From contig BSQZ01000099.1 in the NCBI GenBank assembly GCA_033239005.1, positions 1,023,501-1,087,500 of the forward strand: a DNA stretch of 64,000 nt, read 5' to 3'. Under the pieces are notes generated by a model. That model worked only from the letters and a program-made list of their open reading frames with translations. It ran no database searches and was not told where the DNA came from. A program made the position numbers and the translations under genes. The stretch is from Lamellibrachia satsuma (taxonomy: Eukaryota > Annelida > Polychaeta > Sabellida > Siboglinidae). This document shows, piece by piece, positions 19,945 through 30,790 of the stretch; the stretch's first letter is position 1, and every line of letters begins with the position of its first letter.

Positions 19945-20873
19945 ATGCCTCCTGTCGTTATGGTGCTCGACTTTGCAGAGTTTTTGACTCTTCTCAGTGT
20001 TATGGGAGATGCGTTGCTCCCACTAATGCGTCGTGTGTGAGTATTTCTTTTATTTCTTTATTTATTTATTTATTTATGTATTACTATTATACTTTCATAG
20101 CTCTACATAACTGTACATAGATAATAACTCTTTTCACTGTACATACTGTTCTATCGTTCCTGTGTTACATGTCTCGCCGTGTGTTCGTCGGGTCCAAGTT
20201 CCATATGTAGCGGCTTGCCAGCCGATCGGTTTCGTATTACCTCGTTGCTTGGTTACGTCTGTTATATATATAGATGTCTATGCATGTTCTCACTCTGGTT
20301 GTGTCCTTTACTTACAGAATCCCTCGCTTTCACTGGGCATGCGTAATGACACAGTTGCTCGTCACGACAGTCCACCGCCGGGCCTGTCAGGCGACAGAGC
20401 TATTTCGAGACGAGTTGTACGACGCCGGTCTCCTGACGGCATTCGCCGACTTTGCAAGCCGTTGGCGTCATGTCATGTCGGACATTGAATTCTATTACGG
20501 ACCTGGATATCGTACTTCTACAGTCCCTGAGGTGTGGGACGTCGACGACGACGAAGACGCCGACGACGACGACGACGACGACGATGATATCGCCGCCGCC
20601 GTCGCCTCCGACACTCACGAGGACTCGGACGATTTCCGTCTCGCATTCAGGGCTCACATGTTACAGTGGGAGTGCGTCATGCACCAACTCCTGCTGTTAC
20701 ATGCCCCGTCACCCCTCCCTATTTTCCGTCGCCTTCACAGAGGTCCCATCCATCATCCATCACTCTGCCATCGACGACGCTCCGTCTCCCTCCGTATTGC
20801 ATTGGCCCGCAAGTTGACTGCGCGTTCAGTTCGCCGCTCACTCTTGCCGGCTTTCAACTGTCAGCCCGAATGA
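19945..20873 (+). CDS. Two-exon acidic protein with W-x-x-V-M repeats (Maverick 1)
   Basis: Exon 1 is 19945-20036 (MPPVVMVLDFAEFLTLLSVM, hydrophobic), intron 20037-20317 (GTGAGT to TTACAG, phase 2), exon 2 20318-20873. The protein is 215 aa. It has three spaced motifs (HWACVMTQLL, RWRHVMSDIEFYYG, QWECVMHQLLLL), an Asp-rich stretch (about 20540-20590) and an Arg-rich tail. The same intron phase occurs in the copies at 47944, 26052, 56274 and 60008. No known family is recognised. The hydrophobic first exon could be a signal or membrane segment. This is the only plus-strand gene of the element. Confidence 0.65.
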
Positions 20874-21574
20874 ACACTTCTACAAACGTTCATTTTTAAT
20901 AAACTTTACTACCGTCATTGATTCATGTATTACAGTTTGCATATTCCCGTCTTGTATTGCATTGTTTCATGTATTAAAGTTTGCATCATCTTATATTCCC
21001 GTCTTGTATTGCGTTTTGTTGGCATATTATATTTTCCACATAGTCCATTTTCGTCCTGCTACATTTTATTTAATGCCATATTATATATAATAGTCCATTT
21101 TCGTCCTGCTACATTTTATTTAACCAACGGTCCGATTTCCGTCGTCCAGCGGTTATTTTATAGCCATGCATGTCGGCTAATTAATAACCATTACATATTC
21201 CCCTTATGTTTATCGGTTTTACTTTTATTACGTCTTTTGTTCACTCCATATAACCCGCTATAACACACATCAATAGCCGTCTCTGCCACATTGTTGCTGT
21301 TTATCGCCGCTTAGCTCGGCTCCCTTGCTACATTGTACCGATTAGCGTCCTTTGATCTCGCGCTACGGCTCACAGCTGGATAAACGCCTCGGCTTACACT
21401 TAACTCCAGTCGTTCGGATGTCCAGTTGACATTAGCTAACCACTCGGACTGGTCACTCCGTCGGGTCAAGGTTCAGGTCACACGGTCACGTGTCTACGTG
21501 GGTAGGTGGGTGGGTGGTGGGTGTATTACGTGTATTTTCTTTTTTTCCTATGTCCATCATCGATGACTACTGGT
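20874..21574 (+). other. Right subterminal noncoding region of Maverick 1
   Basis: No gene is seen. AATAAA at 20898-20903 may end the two-exon transcript. It holds repeats with TCGTCCTGCTACATTTTATT (about 21051 and 21101). The stretch from TAGCCATGCATGTCGGCTAA (about 21161) to 21480 is also present in Maverick 2 and in the remnant at 51720-52080. A GT-rich run follows (about 21498-21530). Confidence 0.65.
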
Positions 21575-21790
21575 CAATATTCGTTCCTCCTCCAGTCCCT
21601 AGGGGGCGCTTACGTTACCCATCATGCACTACGCTCACCTACGCTCGCCAGGGGGCGCTCTACTGCTCTCTCATTGGCTGCGCGCACTCTTCAGCGGCTG
21701 GGCGATATTAGGGGCCTTTCCTTGATCTTCCTTTGATCTTAGATTGCGGCGATAAGGAGGTCTGAGATGCCTCCGTATACTACTCACGTC
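21575..21790 (-). repeat. Maverick 1 right TIR with target duplication
   Basis: Reverse complement of 3936-4145; the outer part is identical by eye. It is followed by CACGTC (21785-21790). Confidence 0.92.
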
Positions 21791-22031
21791 TTTCTGCATA
21801 CATTCACTGACATGGTGGCACTGTCGTCATTTAGATACATAAGTGTCTATTGCGCCAGTTTTGGTCATGTTGCAAGATACTAGTCAAACATGCAATTTAC
21901 GTAGAAAAATTATAAGTTATACACAAAAAAGTATAATATAAACACATTTAACTTTAGCATAAGCTTGTAATAAATTAAAAAATCGTGCTGCTGCGTTGAT
22001 CAATTAAAATATTGATTGCTCTTTTTTTCAG

Positions 22032-22211
22032 TGGACTCGGTGAAGAATAAATTGAGACTCTTGAGAAATAGTTTCACGAAAGCAAGAAAAGCACCGAGAA
22101 GTGGCAGTGCGAGAAAAAAACCCGAACAGAAGGACAACTTGGTTGCTGGAGAATTTACAATTTCTGGCCCCTTATGTAGCAGGAAGACCAAGCATTTCCA
22201 ACTTGGACTCG
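22032..22211 (+). CDS. MADF-domain protein, exon 2
   Basis: After acceptor TTTTTCAG (22031) the frame continues the MADF domain in the phase left by exon 1: DSVKNKLRLLRNSFTKARK, then SGSARKKPEQKD. It ends at a GTAAGT donor (22212). The intron between the two exons (3770-22031) holds Maverick 1. The remaining 21791-22031 is intron sequence without other features. Downstream exons are not found before the minus-strand transposase. Confidence 0.7.
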
Positions 22212-22417
22212 GTAAGTATTTTATTCAATAACTCATTTACCATTTTGTTGTAAACAATATTTTTACAAGATCAGTTAACATTTTCTAACTGCTTCATCAC
22301 AATATTAGTTCACAAGATCAAAAGACCAGTTCACTCTAATCATAAGATCAGTTAAAAATCTCTAAGTGCATGATCAAAAGATCAGCTCCCATTGATCCCA
22401 AGATCAGTTCAAATTTT
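22212..22417. repeat. Short repeats between MADF exon and transposase
   Basis: Several diverged copies of an AAGATCAGTT(C/A)A motif at about 22268-22410. No gene is seen. Confidence 0.5.
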
Positions 22418-23124
22418 CTAATGCGTGACCATGTACTCTTGCCATGGAACAGATCCATAATCTGATGTAAAGTAATCAGTGAGCTCGTTTCGTTGCATTT
22501 TGGCCTTTCCTGTTGCATTTCTTTCTGTGCATGCTGGCAGGCCTGTCAGTGCTGGGTCATTTCTCCAAACTCCAGCAGTGTTACATCGATCTATGTCTTC
22601 AACATCATTAACACTCATGTAGGTGTGGTTGTTGTTTTCAACCATGAAATTATGCAGACAACAAGCAACCAAGATTACTTTCACAACCTTCTGATTGTCA
22701 AGATTTATGGTTGTCAAAAATATTCGGAACCTGTTAGCCATTATACCGAAGGCATTTTCAACAACACGCCTTGATCTGGACAAACGATAGTTGAAGATTC
22801 TCTTGGACTTGTCTAAATTCCTCTGTGGATAAGGTTTCATGATTCTTTCGGACAGAGGAAATGCATCATCTCCTACTATGTGGTACTGTATTTTGTTTGG
22901 AATGCCCTCTATGGTTTCAGCAGATGGCAAGTTAAGAGTGTTTTTTTCTAAGGCTACTTTCAGTGATGACTCGGCGAACACACCAGCATCCCCGGCACGG
23001 CCAGGTGCCCCAACATCCACATAAACAAATTTGTAGTTTGCGTCAACAAGGGCAAGAAGTAGCACACTAAAGAAATGCTTATAATTGAAGAACTCTGATC
23101 CACTGTTGACTGGTTGTTGTATTG
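22418..23124 (-). CDS. PIF/Harbinger-type (DDE_Tnp_4) transposase, catalytic exon
   Basis: The frame reads VNSGSEFFNYKHFFSVLLLA, then LVDANYKFVYVDVGAPGRAG, GDDAFPLSERIMKPYP, RRVVENAFGIMANRFRIF and ACCLHNFM. These are the HARBI1-like DDE motifs, with Asp in DANYKF, Asp in GDDAFPL and Glu in VVENAFG. The exon probably starts after CCATGTAG (acceptor, 23125 on the minus strand); the N-terminal exons were not recognised. It converges on the plus-strand MADF gene, a pairing typical of Harbinger elements. The catalytic part has no stop, so it may be fairly young or domesticated. Confidence 0.78.
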
Positions 23125-24385
23125 CTACATGGAGGAACAAGGTGCGTAAAAAGCAAAAATGCAAAGCAACACTGTATATTTATAGCAAAAACTTGGTGAC
23201 AGTTTTGTTACTAATAAAAAGTATACTTCATAAAACTGACACAAGGCCTGTGAATGAGTTTGAGACCCAGTGAGATTGAGAGACTATGTTGTCACAACAA
23301 TGAATCAACAATATAATGTAACTATGACAGCTGTCAAAAACCAAGGTGTCACCATGATAGTGATTTGGTCAGTGTGAATATGATTCGGCACAAAGTATAC
23401 ACAACATGTACAAGTATCAATATATATATATATATATATATGGTAGACTGACAGTAAATGCCTGCACTTTGCCTGATTGTGTGAAGAATCCAGTTGTAAA
23501 GTCGTTGCCTTCACGCGGTTAATACAGATATAATAATTTTGTTATTCAGAAAATCCAGGATGTTTATGTAGACTTGTAGCCTAGCATTGGGGGCAGAAGT
23601 TCAAATGTGAGTAATGGGTATTTCTTAGGAACCAAGCTACAGGCGTGGGTCGAAAGTTGATGGTCTTCCCGAGCCTAGAAGTTTATTAATGACTTGTCAA
23701 CCGGTTCCTCAAGATCTCACCCTATCCTAACCCATAAGCGGGCAGGGGAAAGGAGGGGGGGGGAGTTTGGCAAGGTGTAGGACAGCCACCCACCACGTAA
23801 ACATATAGTAATTATGCGAAAATGCAAATGGATTTTCTTCAGGGAGGTTGTGTGGCGTCAGCCTGTTCACGCACGCATGAGACGGTTTTGGATGATTTTA
23901 GCAGAATCGGGAGATGTTCACGCATGCGTACTTTGGTACTAGAAACTTCTGGGAAAGCTATTGACTTGCTTTAAAAGGTGACAGATTTGCACACTCGGGG
24001 AGCGCGGCAGACTATTTCCCCGAAACACGACGTGTATGCTCCATGAGGGAAGCTACGAAAATGCTCCCAACTTTCAGACCTTCAAAATTGTCCGCATAGA
24101 CAAGCCAAGCTGGTTTGCACTAGTGTTACATTTGATTTCTAAATTACAAACTTTCAAATTTCAACTAAAGATGTTACCGATTATACTGATACAGTGTACT
24201 GATGCAACGGGATGGTGATTTTATGTGATTGTGAAATGTACGTTAAGTGTACGTGACTGACTCGAATAAATCTCTAATCGAGACGATACCTGGACAACTG
24301 GTGTTACAACAGATTTCATACTAGACGTGAATGAATCTGGCGAGCTAATAGCGAACTTTGTGAAAATCGGGGGTCGAACTTTACA
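23125..24385. other. Noncoding stretch, probably including the 5' LTR of the gypsy element
   Basis: No credible gene. It includes a (TA)n run (about 23420-23440), a 78-bp segment (23625-23702, TTAGGAACCAAGCTACAGGC onward) also present at 55488-55564, and a G run near 23755. The part just before 24386 should be LTR because a primer-binding-like site follows, but I could not fix its borders. Confidence 0.4.
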
Positions 24386-24403
24386 ACTGGCGAGCCTGTG
24401 CCA
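24386..24403 (+). promoter_or_regulatory. Probable primer-binding site of the gypsy element
   Basis: TGGCGAGCCTGTGCCAGG lies about 50 nt before the gag ATG. It resembles the site following the 5' LTR in other gypsy-type elements. The matching tRNA was not checked. Confidence 0.4.
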
Positions 24404-24448
24404 GGATTTATTCAACAACACAGCAAATTGACTTTCGAACATTTCAAC

Positions 24449-25228
24449 ATGGACAACCAACAATTCCAGAACTATACGATCGGGTTAGCCCAACAACAAC
24501 AGAAGAGACGGGCAATCCATGCGACGTGAGAACAAATCCGTGACTTGATTCGTCAAATGCAGACGTGCGACGGCGCCACTACGGCTGCCGTAAGAATCTG
24601 GATTCGAGAAGTGACACTGGCTTTCAACCAAGTAGGTGCACCCAATATAATCGAAATTGCCTCTAAAACGGTCGCCGGTCCGTTGATATTTGAACTTGAA
24701 AGATTCATCAAGGGTGTAATCGTCGCCAATCAAGTGGCCCGCAATGCCATTCCATGGGCAGATGTATGCGATCATCTAGCTGCCAAATTTCTGAACATTA
24801 ATGAGAGTGCCGCATTGAGAGACGATTTGGAACGACTCCGCCAGTCGGCCTATGAACCAACGGCCCAGTACGCAAGATGTTTCCGGGACAGGAAGAACCG
24901 ATGGATGTTGGCATGATGAAAGAGTGCCCCTCAAATAATGCTGCCATTGGCGACAATGGTTAATTCGTTGTCAGCGACAGTGGCGAAACTGGCAACGAAG
25001 GTGGCCAAGACAGGTCAACAGTCAACCAGAACCGTGAGCTCCGAAAGCTCTGAGAGACGCCACCAGGCCCCGATGCATGAGAACGCGTGAAGCAGTCTGC
25101 AGCGAGATGACCGATCACGCTCCCGACAGGTGGAATGTTTCAACTGCGGACAAATTGGTCATTATGCACGCCATTGTAGACAGCCGCCCTCCAAGCAGAG
25201 ACAACGACCGGGAAACGAGTGCACGTCT
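24449..25228 (+). pseudogene. gag: Gypsy gag (broken), with CCHC zinc knuckle
   Basis: Starts MDNQQFQNYTIGLAQQQQKR, has a TGA about 26 codons in, then a gag-like helical region (VAGPLIFELERFIKG, WADVCDHLAAKFL) to a stop near 24914. The knuckle CFNCGQIGHYARHC is at 25136-25177 in the same frame. There are several stops, so it is dead. Confidence 0.7.
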
Positions 25229-25632
25229 TAGAAGTTAGAGGTCAGGTAAGCAGGCGCCCGACAGTACATTTAGTAAAATCGGGTATTAAACCGACCGGGT
25301 TGGTCGATACGGGCGCTAGTTGCTCGCTTCTAAGACGTTACATTTTAGACACGATTGTTAAGCGAACTCATCGTGTGCACTATTTAGAAGACAGTGCGCT
25401 ATACTTTGATGGTGTATCTTTGAAGGTGTGTTGAAAAACGCAGATAGCTGTGGAGGGAGTAGCGTCTCTTATTCAGGTAGTGGTTTGTGTGGATTTACCG
25501 CATCAAATGATTCTAGGAAATGCTTCCTTCAGACAAGGAAGAGGTATAATTTATTTGGCAAAGAATGAAGTACGTGGTTTAATCAGAAATGGCCACTCAG
25601 ACAGCATGGTAAACAGGGTTACTCAAGTATAG
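25219..25632 (+). pseudogene. Gypsy aspartic protease domain (one in-frame stop)
   Basis: The active-site motif is GLVDTGASCSLL and the C-terminal motif is MILGNASFRQG. A TGA at 25432-25434 splits the frame. The retroelement is then interrupted by a Maverick-derived segment from about 25655 and resumes with RT at about 28790. Confidence 0.75.
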
Positions 25633-25654
25633 GCCCCATTGCGCCAGAAACTGA

Positions 25655-25903
25655 TAATGTTTTTTTCCATTCTGCGCGTAAATGCACCTTCTCTCGAATG
25701 CTCTTGCTGAGGTATTTCGCCTGTAGACCCGTGCGTGTGGATTGCATTTTTTCCGCTGTAGGCATATCACCATGATGCATGCATTTACGCCACTGGTACG
25801 CGCTTTCAACAGTGTTAAATTCTCCATTCCACACATGTATCCTGCACACGTAGAAATTGTACAGATAACTGCTACCGCCTCTGAAGTCTATAGGACGATT
25901 CAT
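25655..25903 (-). pseudogene. NADAR-domain gene, N-terminal part only
   Basis: From the ATG at 25903: MNRPIDFRGGSSYLYNFYVC, then NTVESAYQWRKCMHHGD, then LSKSIREKVHLRAEWK, then unrelated sequence and a stop at 25619. The C-terminal half, including the G-Q-N-x-L-G motif, is missing. The NADAR-type upstream region (TGTATTAAATACACGCCG) is kept at about 25937-25954. Confidence 0.75.
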
Positions 25904-26051
25904 ACTGAATTTATGACGCTAACATGTACATTTACTGTATTAAATACACGCCGTTCTAGCGCTGTCGAGTACTCATAACCCCCACTTTTTCCTTGCGTGA
26001 TGGATGTCCGGCGTCGGTTAGCTGACAGTTGCTGGCTGCTTAGCGATCACC

Positions 26052-26866
26052 ATGATAGCGATCGCTATGTCCGCCATTGGGCTAACGATACGATACATCG
26101 TAAAATACGTTGAAGATGTCGTCTTGATCTACAAAACACTCATGGGAGTGTACCGTTGCGAACAGCACCGACAGTAAGTTTGTGTTTCCTTGCTTACCGA
26201 GTGCTATGTGATAAACTCACTATTTTCTTCCTTACAGCGCTCCTTGCAATGACTAGCTAGTAATGTTGTTTCCTAACTCATATACTCACTATTTTCTTCC
26301 TTACAGTGCTGACGACTAGCTAGAAATGTTGTTTCCTTGCAAGTAATGTTGTTTCCTAACTCACTTTTTTCTTCTTTGCAGACTTCACTCCCTTAAATGG
26401 TTCAACATTCTAGATGGAAAAGCAACGCCGCAACCACCACCGCCTTCACGTCCGACAAAAATCATGATCTGGCCGTTCGTCATGCGTCAACTGCTCGATT
26501 CAACCGCCCCACCGTACGATTCAACCCCCCCCACCATCTCCCCAGCCGGAAAATTGGGAAGATGAGCTGCTGGACGTTCCGCCACTGTCATTTCCAATCA
26601 ATCCGCCATCGTTCGTACCGCCACCGTTCGTACCGCCACCGCCCCCCGCCGCCACCACTCCTCGCCCATTCAACCCTGCACCGTTCGTCTCACTTCGTCA
26701 CCACCGCCGCCCTCCACCGCCACCGCCTTCCGCCTCTGAAAATTATCTGCTCGACATACTGCCGCCGCCACCGCCGCCGCCACCATCGTCCGCTCGACCA
26801 TCAACCTTACCAAGACGCTCCAAACACAAAAACCGCCGACTGCGGTTTTTTCCTTATGATGCCTAG
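26052..26866 (+). pseudogene. Two-exon gene, Pro-rich variant (probably one frameshift)
   Basis: Exon 1 is 26052-26173 (MIAIAMSAIGLTIRYIVKYV...; donor CA|GTAAGT, phase 2). The intron ends at TTTGCAG (26381) and exon 2 starts LHSLKWFNILDG. In this frame a stop occurs at 26563-26565. The frame one base over after an eight-C run at about 26525-26532 stays open to TAG at 26864-26866 and is Pro-rich (PENWEDELLDVPPL, FVPPPFVPPPPP). So either a one-base slip or a short protein. Intron position and phase match the family at 19945 and 47944. Confidence 0.5.
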
Positions 26867-27520
26867 ATTCATGCCGCCATCTTCAAAAAATGAACATTTA
26901 TTCAATGAACACTTCTGTACAATAACATGCCGCTTCGTTAATATCTATCTATAATGATCTGCCTGCTTCTACATTAATTTGTTTGATGTATCTGTATTGT
27001 ATTACATGTCACTTCGTTAATATCTATCTAAACATATTGTATTATTTTTACTGATGATCTGCCTGCTTCTACATTATGTATCTTTATTATAAAACGCCAC
27101 TTCGTTAATATTATAACATATTATATTATGCTACACGTATTAATTACTGCTTCGTTATGTAACTTTTCTATATTAATTTTTCCATATGATGCCTCGATTC
27201 ACGCTGCCATCTTCAAAAAATGAACATTTATTCAATGAACACTTCTTTATAATAACATGCCGCTTCGTTAATATCTATCTATGATGATCTGGCTGCTTCT
27301 ACATTAATTTGTTTGATGTTTCATTATGTATCTGTATTATTCTATATTATAACATATTGTATTACATGTCACTTCGTTAATATCTATCTAAAAATATTGT
27401 ATTATTATTACTGATGATCTGCCTGCTTCTACATTATGTATCCTTATTATAACACGCCGCTTCGTTATTATTATAACATATTGTATTATGCTACACGTAT
27501 TAATTATGTATCTTTTCTAT
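26847..27520 (+). repeat. Tandem duplication with a 330-bp period
   Basis: Unit 1 begins near 26847 and unit 2 near 27177. Both carry TCTTCAAAAAATGAACATTT and CTTCGTTAATATCTATCTA. They differ by small indels. Smaller internal repeats (CTGCCTGCTTCTACATTA) occur two times per unit. Confidence 0.85.
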
Positions 27521-28368
27521 ATTAAATTTTGTTTTTGCATCGTTAATACATATCTGTTGTGTACACTATCGTTCTCGGTAAATAACGCATTCCATTTGAC
27601 AAAAAATATACTTTTTTATTATACACGATCGTTCACACAAAGTCCAACCGCTTGCAACACGAATAAACTCCACCCGCAGTACGCCCGCTGTTTAAGTATC
27701 GAGTTACATCGGTCTACGCTATGATTTAACGCTAACGAGTTACAACTTAACGCAATCGATTCAGTCCGTATACATGTTATAGCCATTAACTATTGCACAA
27801 CGCTATTTAAAATCACACGTCTATTTCCACCAGTGTGCTACAGCTATTCGTAATAATTCACTGCCGGTTGCAACACACTAGCGTAGGGCAACATTTATAA
27901 TAGCCATATCAATCCACCAACCTTACGCCTGCCCCGCTGTTCCATTGAGAACGGCCACGACTCGAAACAACAGAATGCAGCTGTCTACTTAAAAAAACGA
28001 GTCCACTGTTTCGGTCTACGCCGTGATTTAACGCTAAACGCTATATATAGATTCCGCCACTGTCATAAAATATTGAGCAACGATTACACAACACTATTTA
28101 AAATCTCACACGCTCGTATTAACGATATCGATGCAGTCCGTGGTCTCCATATATTGTATTTCTAATATTGAACAACATTCCACCAACCTTCTACACGCCT
28201 ATTTCCCACAAAATTCCCTCCGTCAACGATGCAATCCGTGTGTCATTGCAACAGCTGTTCATAATAACCTACATCGGGCTGTCGTCTCACAGTCCGCTGA
28301 ATATCAAGTTACAACAACAGATTACCGCATCGCGTCGCACTAGGGCTAAATATAACAACTCAACTATA
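27521..28368. other. AT-rich noncoding stretch of the remnant
   Basis: No gene is seen. It holds loose direct repeats (GATTTAACGCTAA at about 27722 and 28023; ACAACGCTATTTAAAATC at about 27797 and a variant at about 28087). Confidence 0.5.
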
Positions 28369-28790
28369 GGGTAGCGTGGGGTAGATTAGCCAAATATTGG
28401 GTAGCGTGGGGTAAAATAACCAAATATAGGGTAACGTAGGGTAAAATAACCAAATATAGGGTTAAATTAATGTTCCGATCTTTCTCTAGTCGTTAGGAGG
28501 CGCTGTTCATCGATATTAGATCACTCTACGTTCGCTAGGAGGCACTAATCATCGATATCGGTCGCTAGGAGGCGCTGTTCATCGATATTAGATCACGATA
28601 CGATCGGTAGGAGGCACTGTGACGTTCTCTGATTGGCTGAGCGATTCACGCGGCCTTCGGGATGCTCTCTGGTTGGTTGACGGACAATAATGGAGGATGA
28701 TCACGTGGCCTTCAGGACGCTCTCTGATTGGTTGACGGACAATAATGGCGGAGACGGACAATAATGGCGGACCATGGGCCTGTTTTATTG
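28369..28790. repeat. GGGTAGCGTGGGGTA repeats and terminal-type repeats
   Basis: Three copies of a unit of about 32 bp (GGGTAGCGTGGGGTAAAATA) at 28369-28462. Then copies of GGAGGCGCTGTTCATCGATA (about 28496 and 28570) and of GATTGGTTGACGGACAATAA (28660-28745). A GGGTAACG motif also lies near 57748. The second part resembles the GGGGGCGCT motifs of the Maverick termini. Confidence 0.7.
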
Positions 28791-30319
28791 TATGGGTATG
28801 AAACCTCAACGCGTACTACTTGCGTGAACTATAGAAAGCCAAATGCAGTGACAGAATCGGATTCCTATCTATTATCACTAATTCAGGACATATTTGATTT
28901 GGTTGGTGGAAGCGCTATCTATTCGACACTTCATCTCAAGGCCAGATATTATCAGATGTATGTTGCTGAGGAAGACATTCCTAAAACAGTGTTCACCTGC
29001 AGGACACTACGAGTTCAAAAAGGTCCCATTTGGGTTAAAAACAGCTGAATAAGGTCTTGGCGAATTTAACTGGTAAATGCGTCTTTGTGTACATCGACGA
29101 TATTTTGGTCTTTAACAAAAAATGAAGAGGAGCATGTAATGCACTTATAGCTTGTGTTTGACAGACTCAGAGAGGAGCATGTAAGGCACTTACAGCTTGT
29201 GTTCGACAGACTCAGAGAGGAGCATATAAGGCACTTACAACTTGTGTTTGACAGACTCAGAGAGGAGCATGTAAGGCACATACAGCTTGTGTTCGACAGA
29301 CTCAGGAGAGGAGCATGTAAGGCACTTACAGCTTGTGTCTGACAGACTCAGAGAGGAGCATGTAAGGCACTTACAGCTTGTGTTCGACAGACTCAGAGAG
29401 GAGCATGTAAGGCACTTACAGCTTGTGTTTGACAGACTCAGAGAGGAGCATGTAAGGCACTTACAGCTTGTGTTTGACAGACTCAGAGAGGAGCATGTAA
29501 GGCACTTACAGCTTGTGTTCGACAGATTCAGAGAGGAGCATGTAAGGCACTTACAACTTGTGTTCGACAGACTCAGAGATGAGCATGTAAGGCACTTACA
29601 GCTTGTGTTTGACAGACTCAGAGAGGAGCATGTAAGGCACTTACAACTTGTGTTTGACAGACACAGAGAGGAGCATGTAAGGCACTTACAACTTGTGTTC
29701 GACAGACACAGAGAGGAGCATGTAAGGCACTTACAGCTGGTGTTCGACAGACTCAGAGAGGAGCATGTAAGGCACTTACAACTTGTGTTTCACAGACTCA
29801 GAGAGGAGCATGTAAGGGACTTACAGCTTGTGTTCGACAGACTCAGGAGAGGAGCATGTAAGGCACTTACAACTTGTGTTCGACAGACTCAGAGAGGAGC
29901 ATGTAAGGCACTTACAGCTTGTCTTCGACAAACTCAGGAGAGGAGCATGTAAGGCACTTACAACTTGTGTTCGACAGACTCAGAGAGGAGCATGTAAGGC
30001 ACTTACAGCTTGTCTTCGACAAACTCAGGAGAGGAGCATGTAAGGCACTTACAACTTGTGTTCAACAGACTCAGGAGAGGCGGGGCTCCAATTGAAGCCC
30101 ACCAAATTCGCTTTTGGCCTACCAGAAGTAAAGATTCTGGGGTATATACTTAACGCGAATGGAATCCAGACAGATCCGGATAAAGTAGCAGCGATAGCTA
30201 ATTTGCAACCACCAACCACCGTCAAGGATGTCAGATCAATGTTAGGAATGTGCAATTATTATACGACCAGCCTACCAAATTATGCGAAAGTAGCTGAACC
30301 CTTGATTGAATTGACATAA
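28790..30319 (+). pseudogene. pol: Gypsy reverse transcriptase, interrupted by an internal minisatellite
   Basis: The frame starts near TTCVNYRKPNAV, then YSTLHLKARYYQMYVAEEDI. A small deletion and frameshift near 29030-29050 precede the catalytic CVFVYIDDILVF (YIDD at 29090-29101). The next RT segment, EEHVRHLQLVFDRLR, has been copied about 21 times (29126-30079) before the domain goes on with GLQLKPTKFAFGLPEVKILG. A TAA lies at 30317-30319. The enzyme is dead as it stands. Confidence 0.85.
29126..30079 (+). repeat. 45-bp minisatellite made of an RT segment (about 21 copies)
   Basis: Each 45-bp unit codes for 15 residues (EEHVRHLQLVFDRLR). Most units keep the frame. A few have 46 bp (an extra G in ACTCAGGAGAG) and shift it. 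Near the 3' end, 46- and 45-bp units alternate and make a 91-bp higher-order repeat. In ordinary gypsy RT this segment occurs once, right after YIDD. Confidence 0.95.
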
Positions 30320-30322
30320 AAA

Positions 30323-30790
30323 CAGGTACGATTTACCTGGAACGATTAAAGGCAGGACGTGTTTGACGAACTAAAACAATTACAAGTTTCATCACATGTG
30401 ATGGCACCGCCCGACATTCACAAACCCTATAAGTTATACACAGATACATGTGACTATGCAATAGCGGGGATTTTGGTACAAGATTCCGATGATACGGTGG
30501 AAAAAGTTATACAGTATGTCAGTCACCCTCTGTCGACCACACAGCGGAAGTGGGCGACAATTGAGAAAGTGGCTTATGCAGTCGTTTATTGCATTGATAA
30601 GCTCAAACCCTATTTGTATGGAGTGCAGTTTAACGTGTATACGGATCACAAAGCTTTGCTGAATTTATTCACAAAGTTGATGAATAATACGAAAATACAA
30701 AGATGGGGGTCATACTCGCAGAATTTGGGGCGAGCATATCCTACAGACCAGGAAAACGTCAACTCAGAGCTGATATGTTATCACATATTA
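30323..30790 (+). pseudogene. pol: Gypsy RNase H domain
   Basis: Motifs: KLYTDTCDYAIAGILVQD (first Asp), WATIEKVAYAVVYCI (Glu), FNVYTDHKALLNLF (Asp). The stop is at 30820, but the pol frame moves to the next reading near 30703. The motifs are kept; the flanks are broken. Confidence 0.8.

Larger units (their letters stand above)
25655..28790. mobile_element. Remnant of a Maverick-type right arm inserted in the gypsy element
   Basis: The order is as in the intact Mavericks: NADAR piece (minus), divergent promoter block, two-exon gene (plus), AT-rich 3' region, then GC-rich terminal repeats (GGAGGCGCT, GATTGGTTGACGGACAATAATGG). It separates the gypsy protease from RT. The left boundary cuts the NADAR gene near codon 82. 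Terminal repeats and a target duplication could not be defined. Confidence 0.6.

Noticed and set aside
23570..24385. Exact 5' LTR of the gypsy element
   Set aside because: No second LTR copy was found in the window to compare with, so only the primer-site-like sequence is annotated.
29126..30079. CRISPR-like array
   Set aside because: The 45-bp units are contiguous with no unique spacers, and the unit is clearly a reverse-transcriptase segment.
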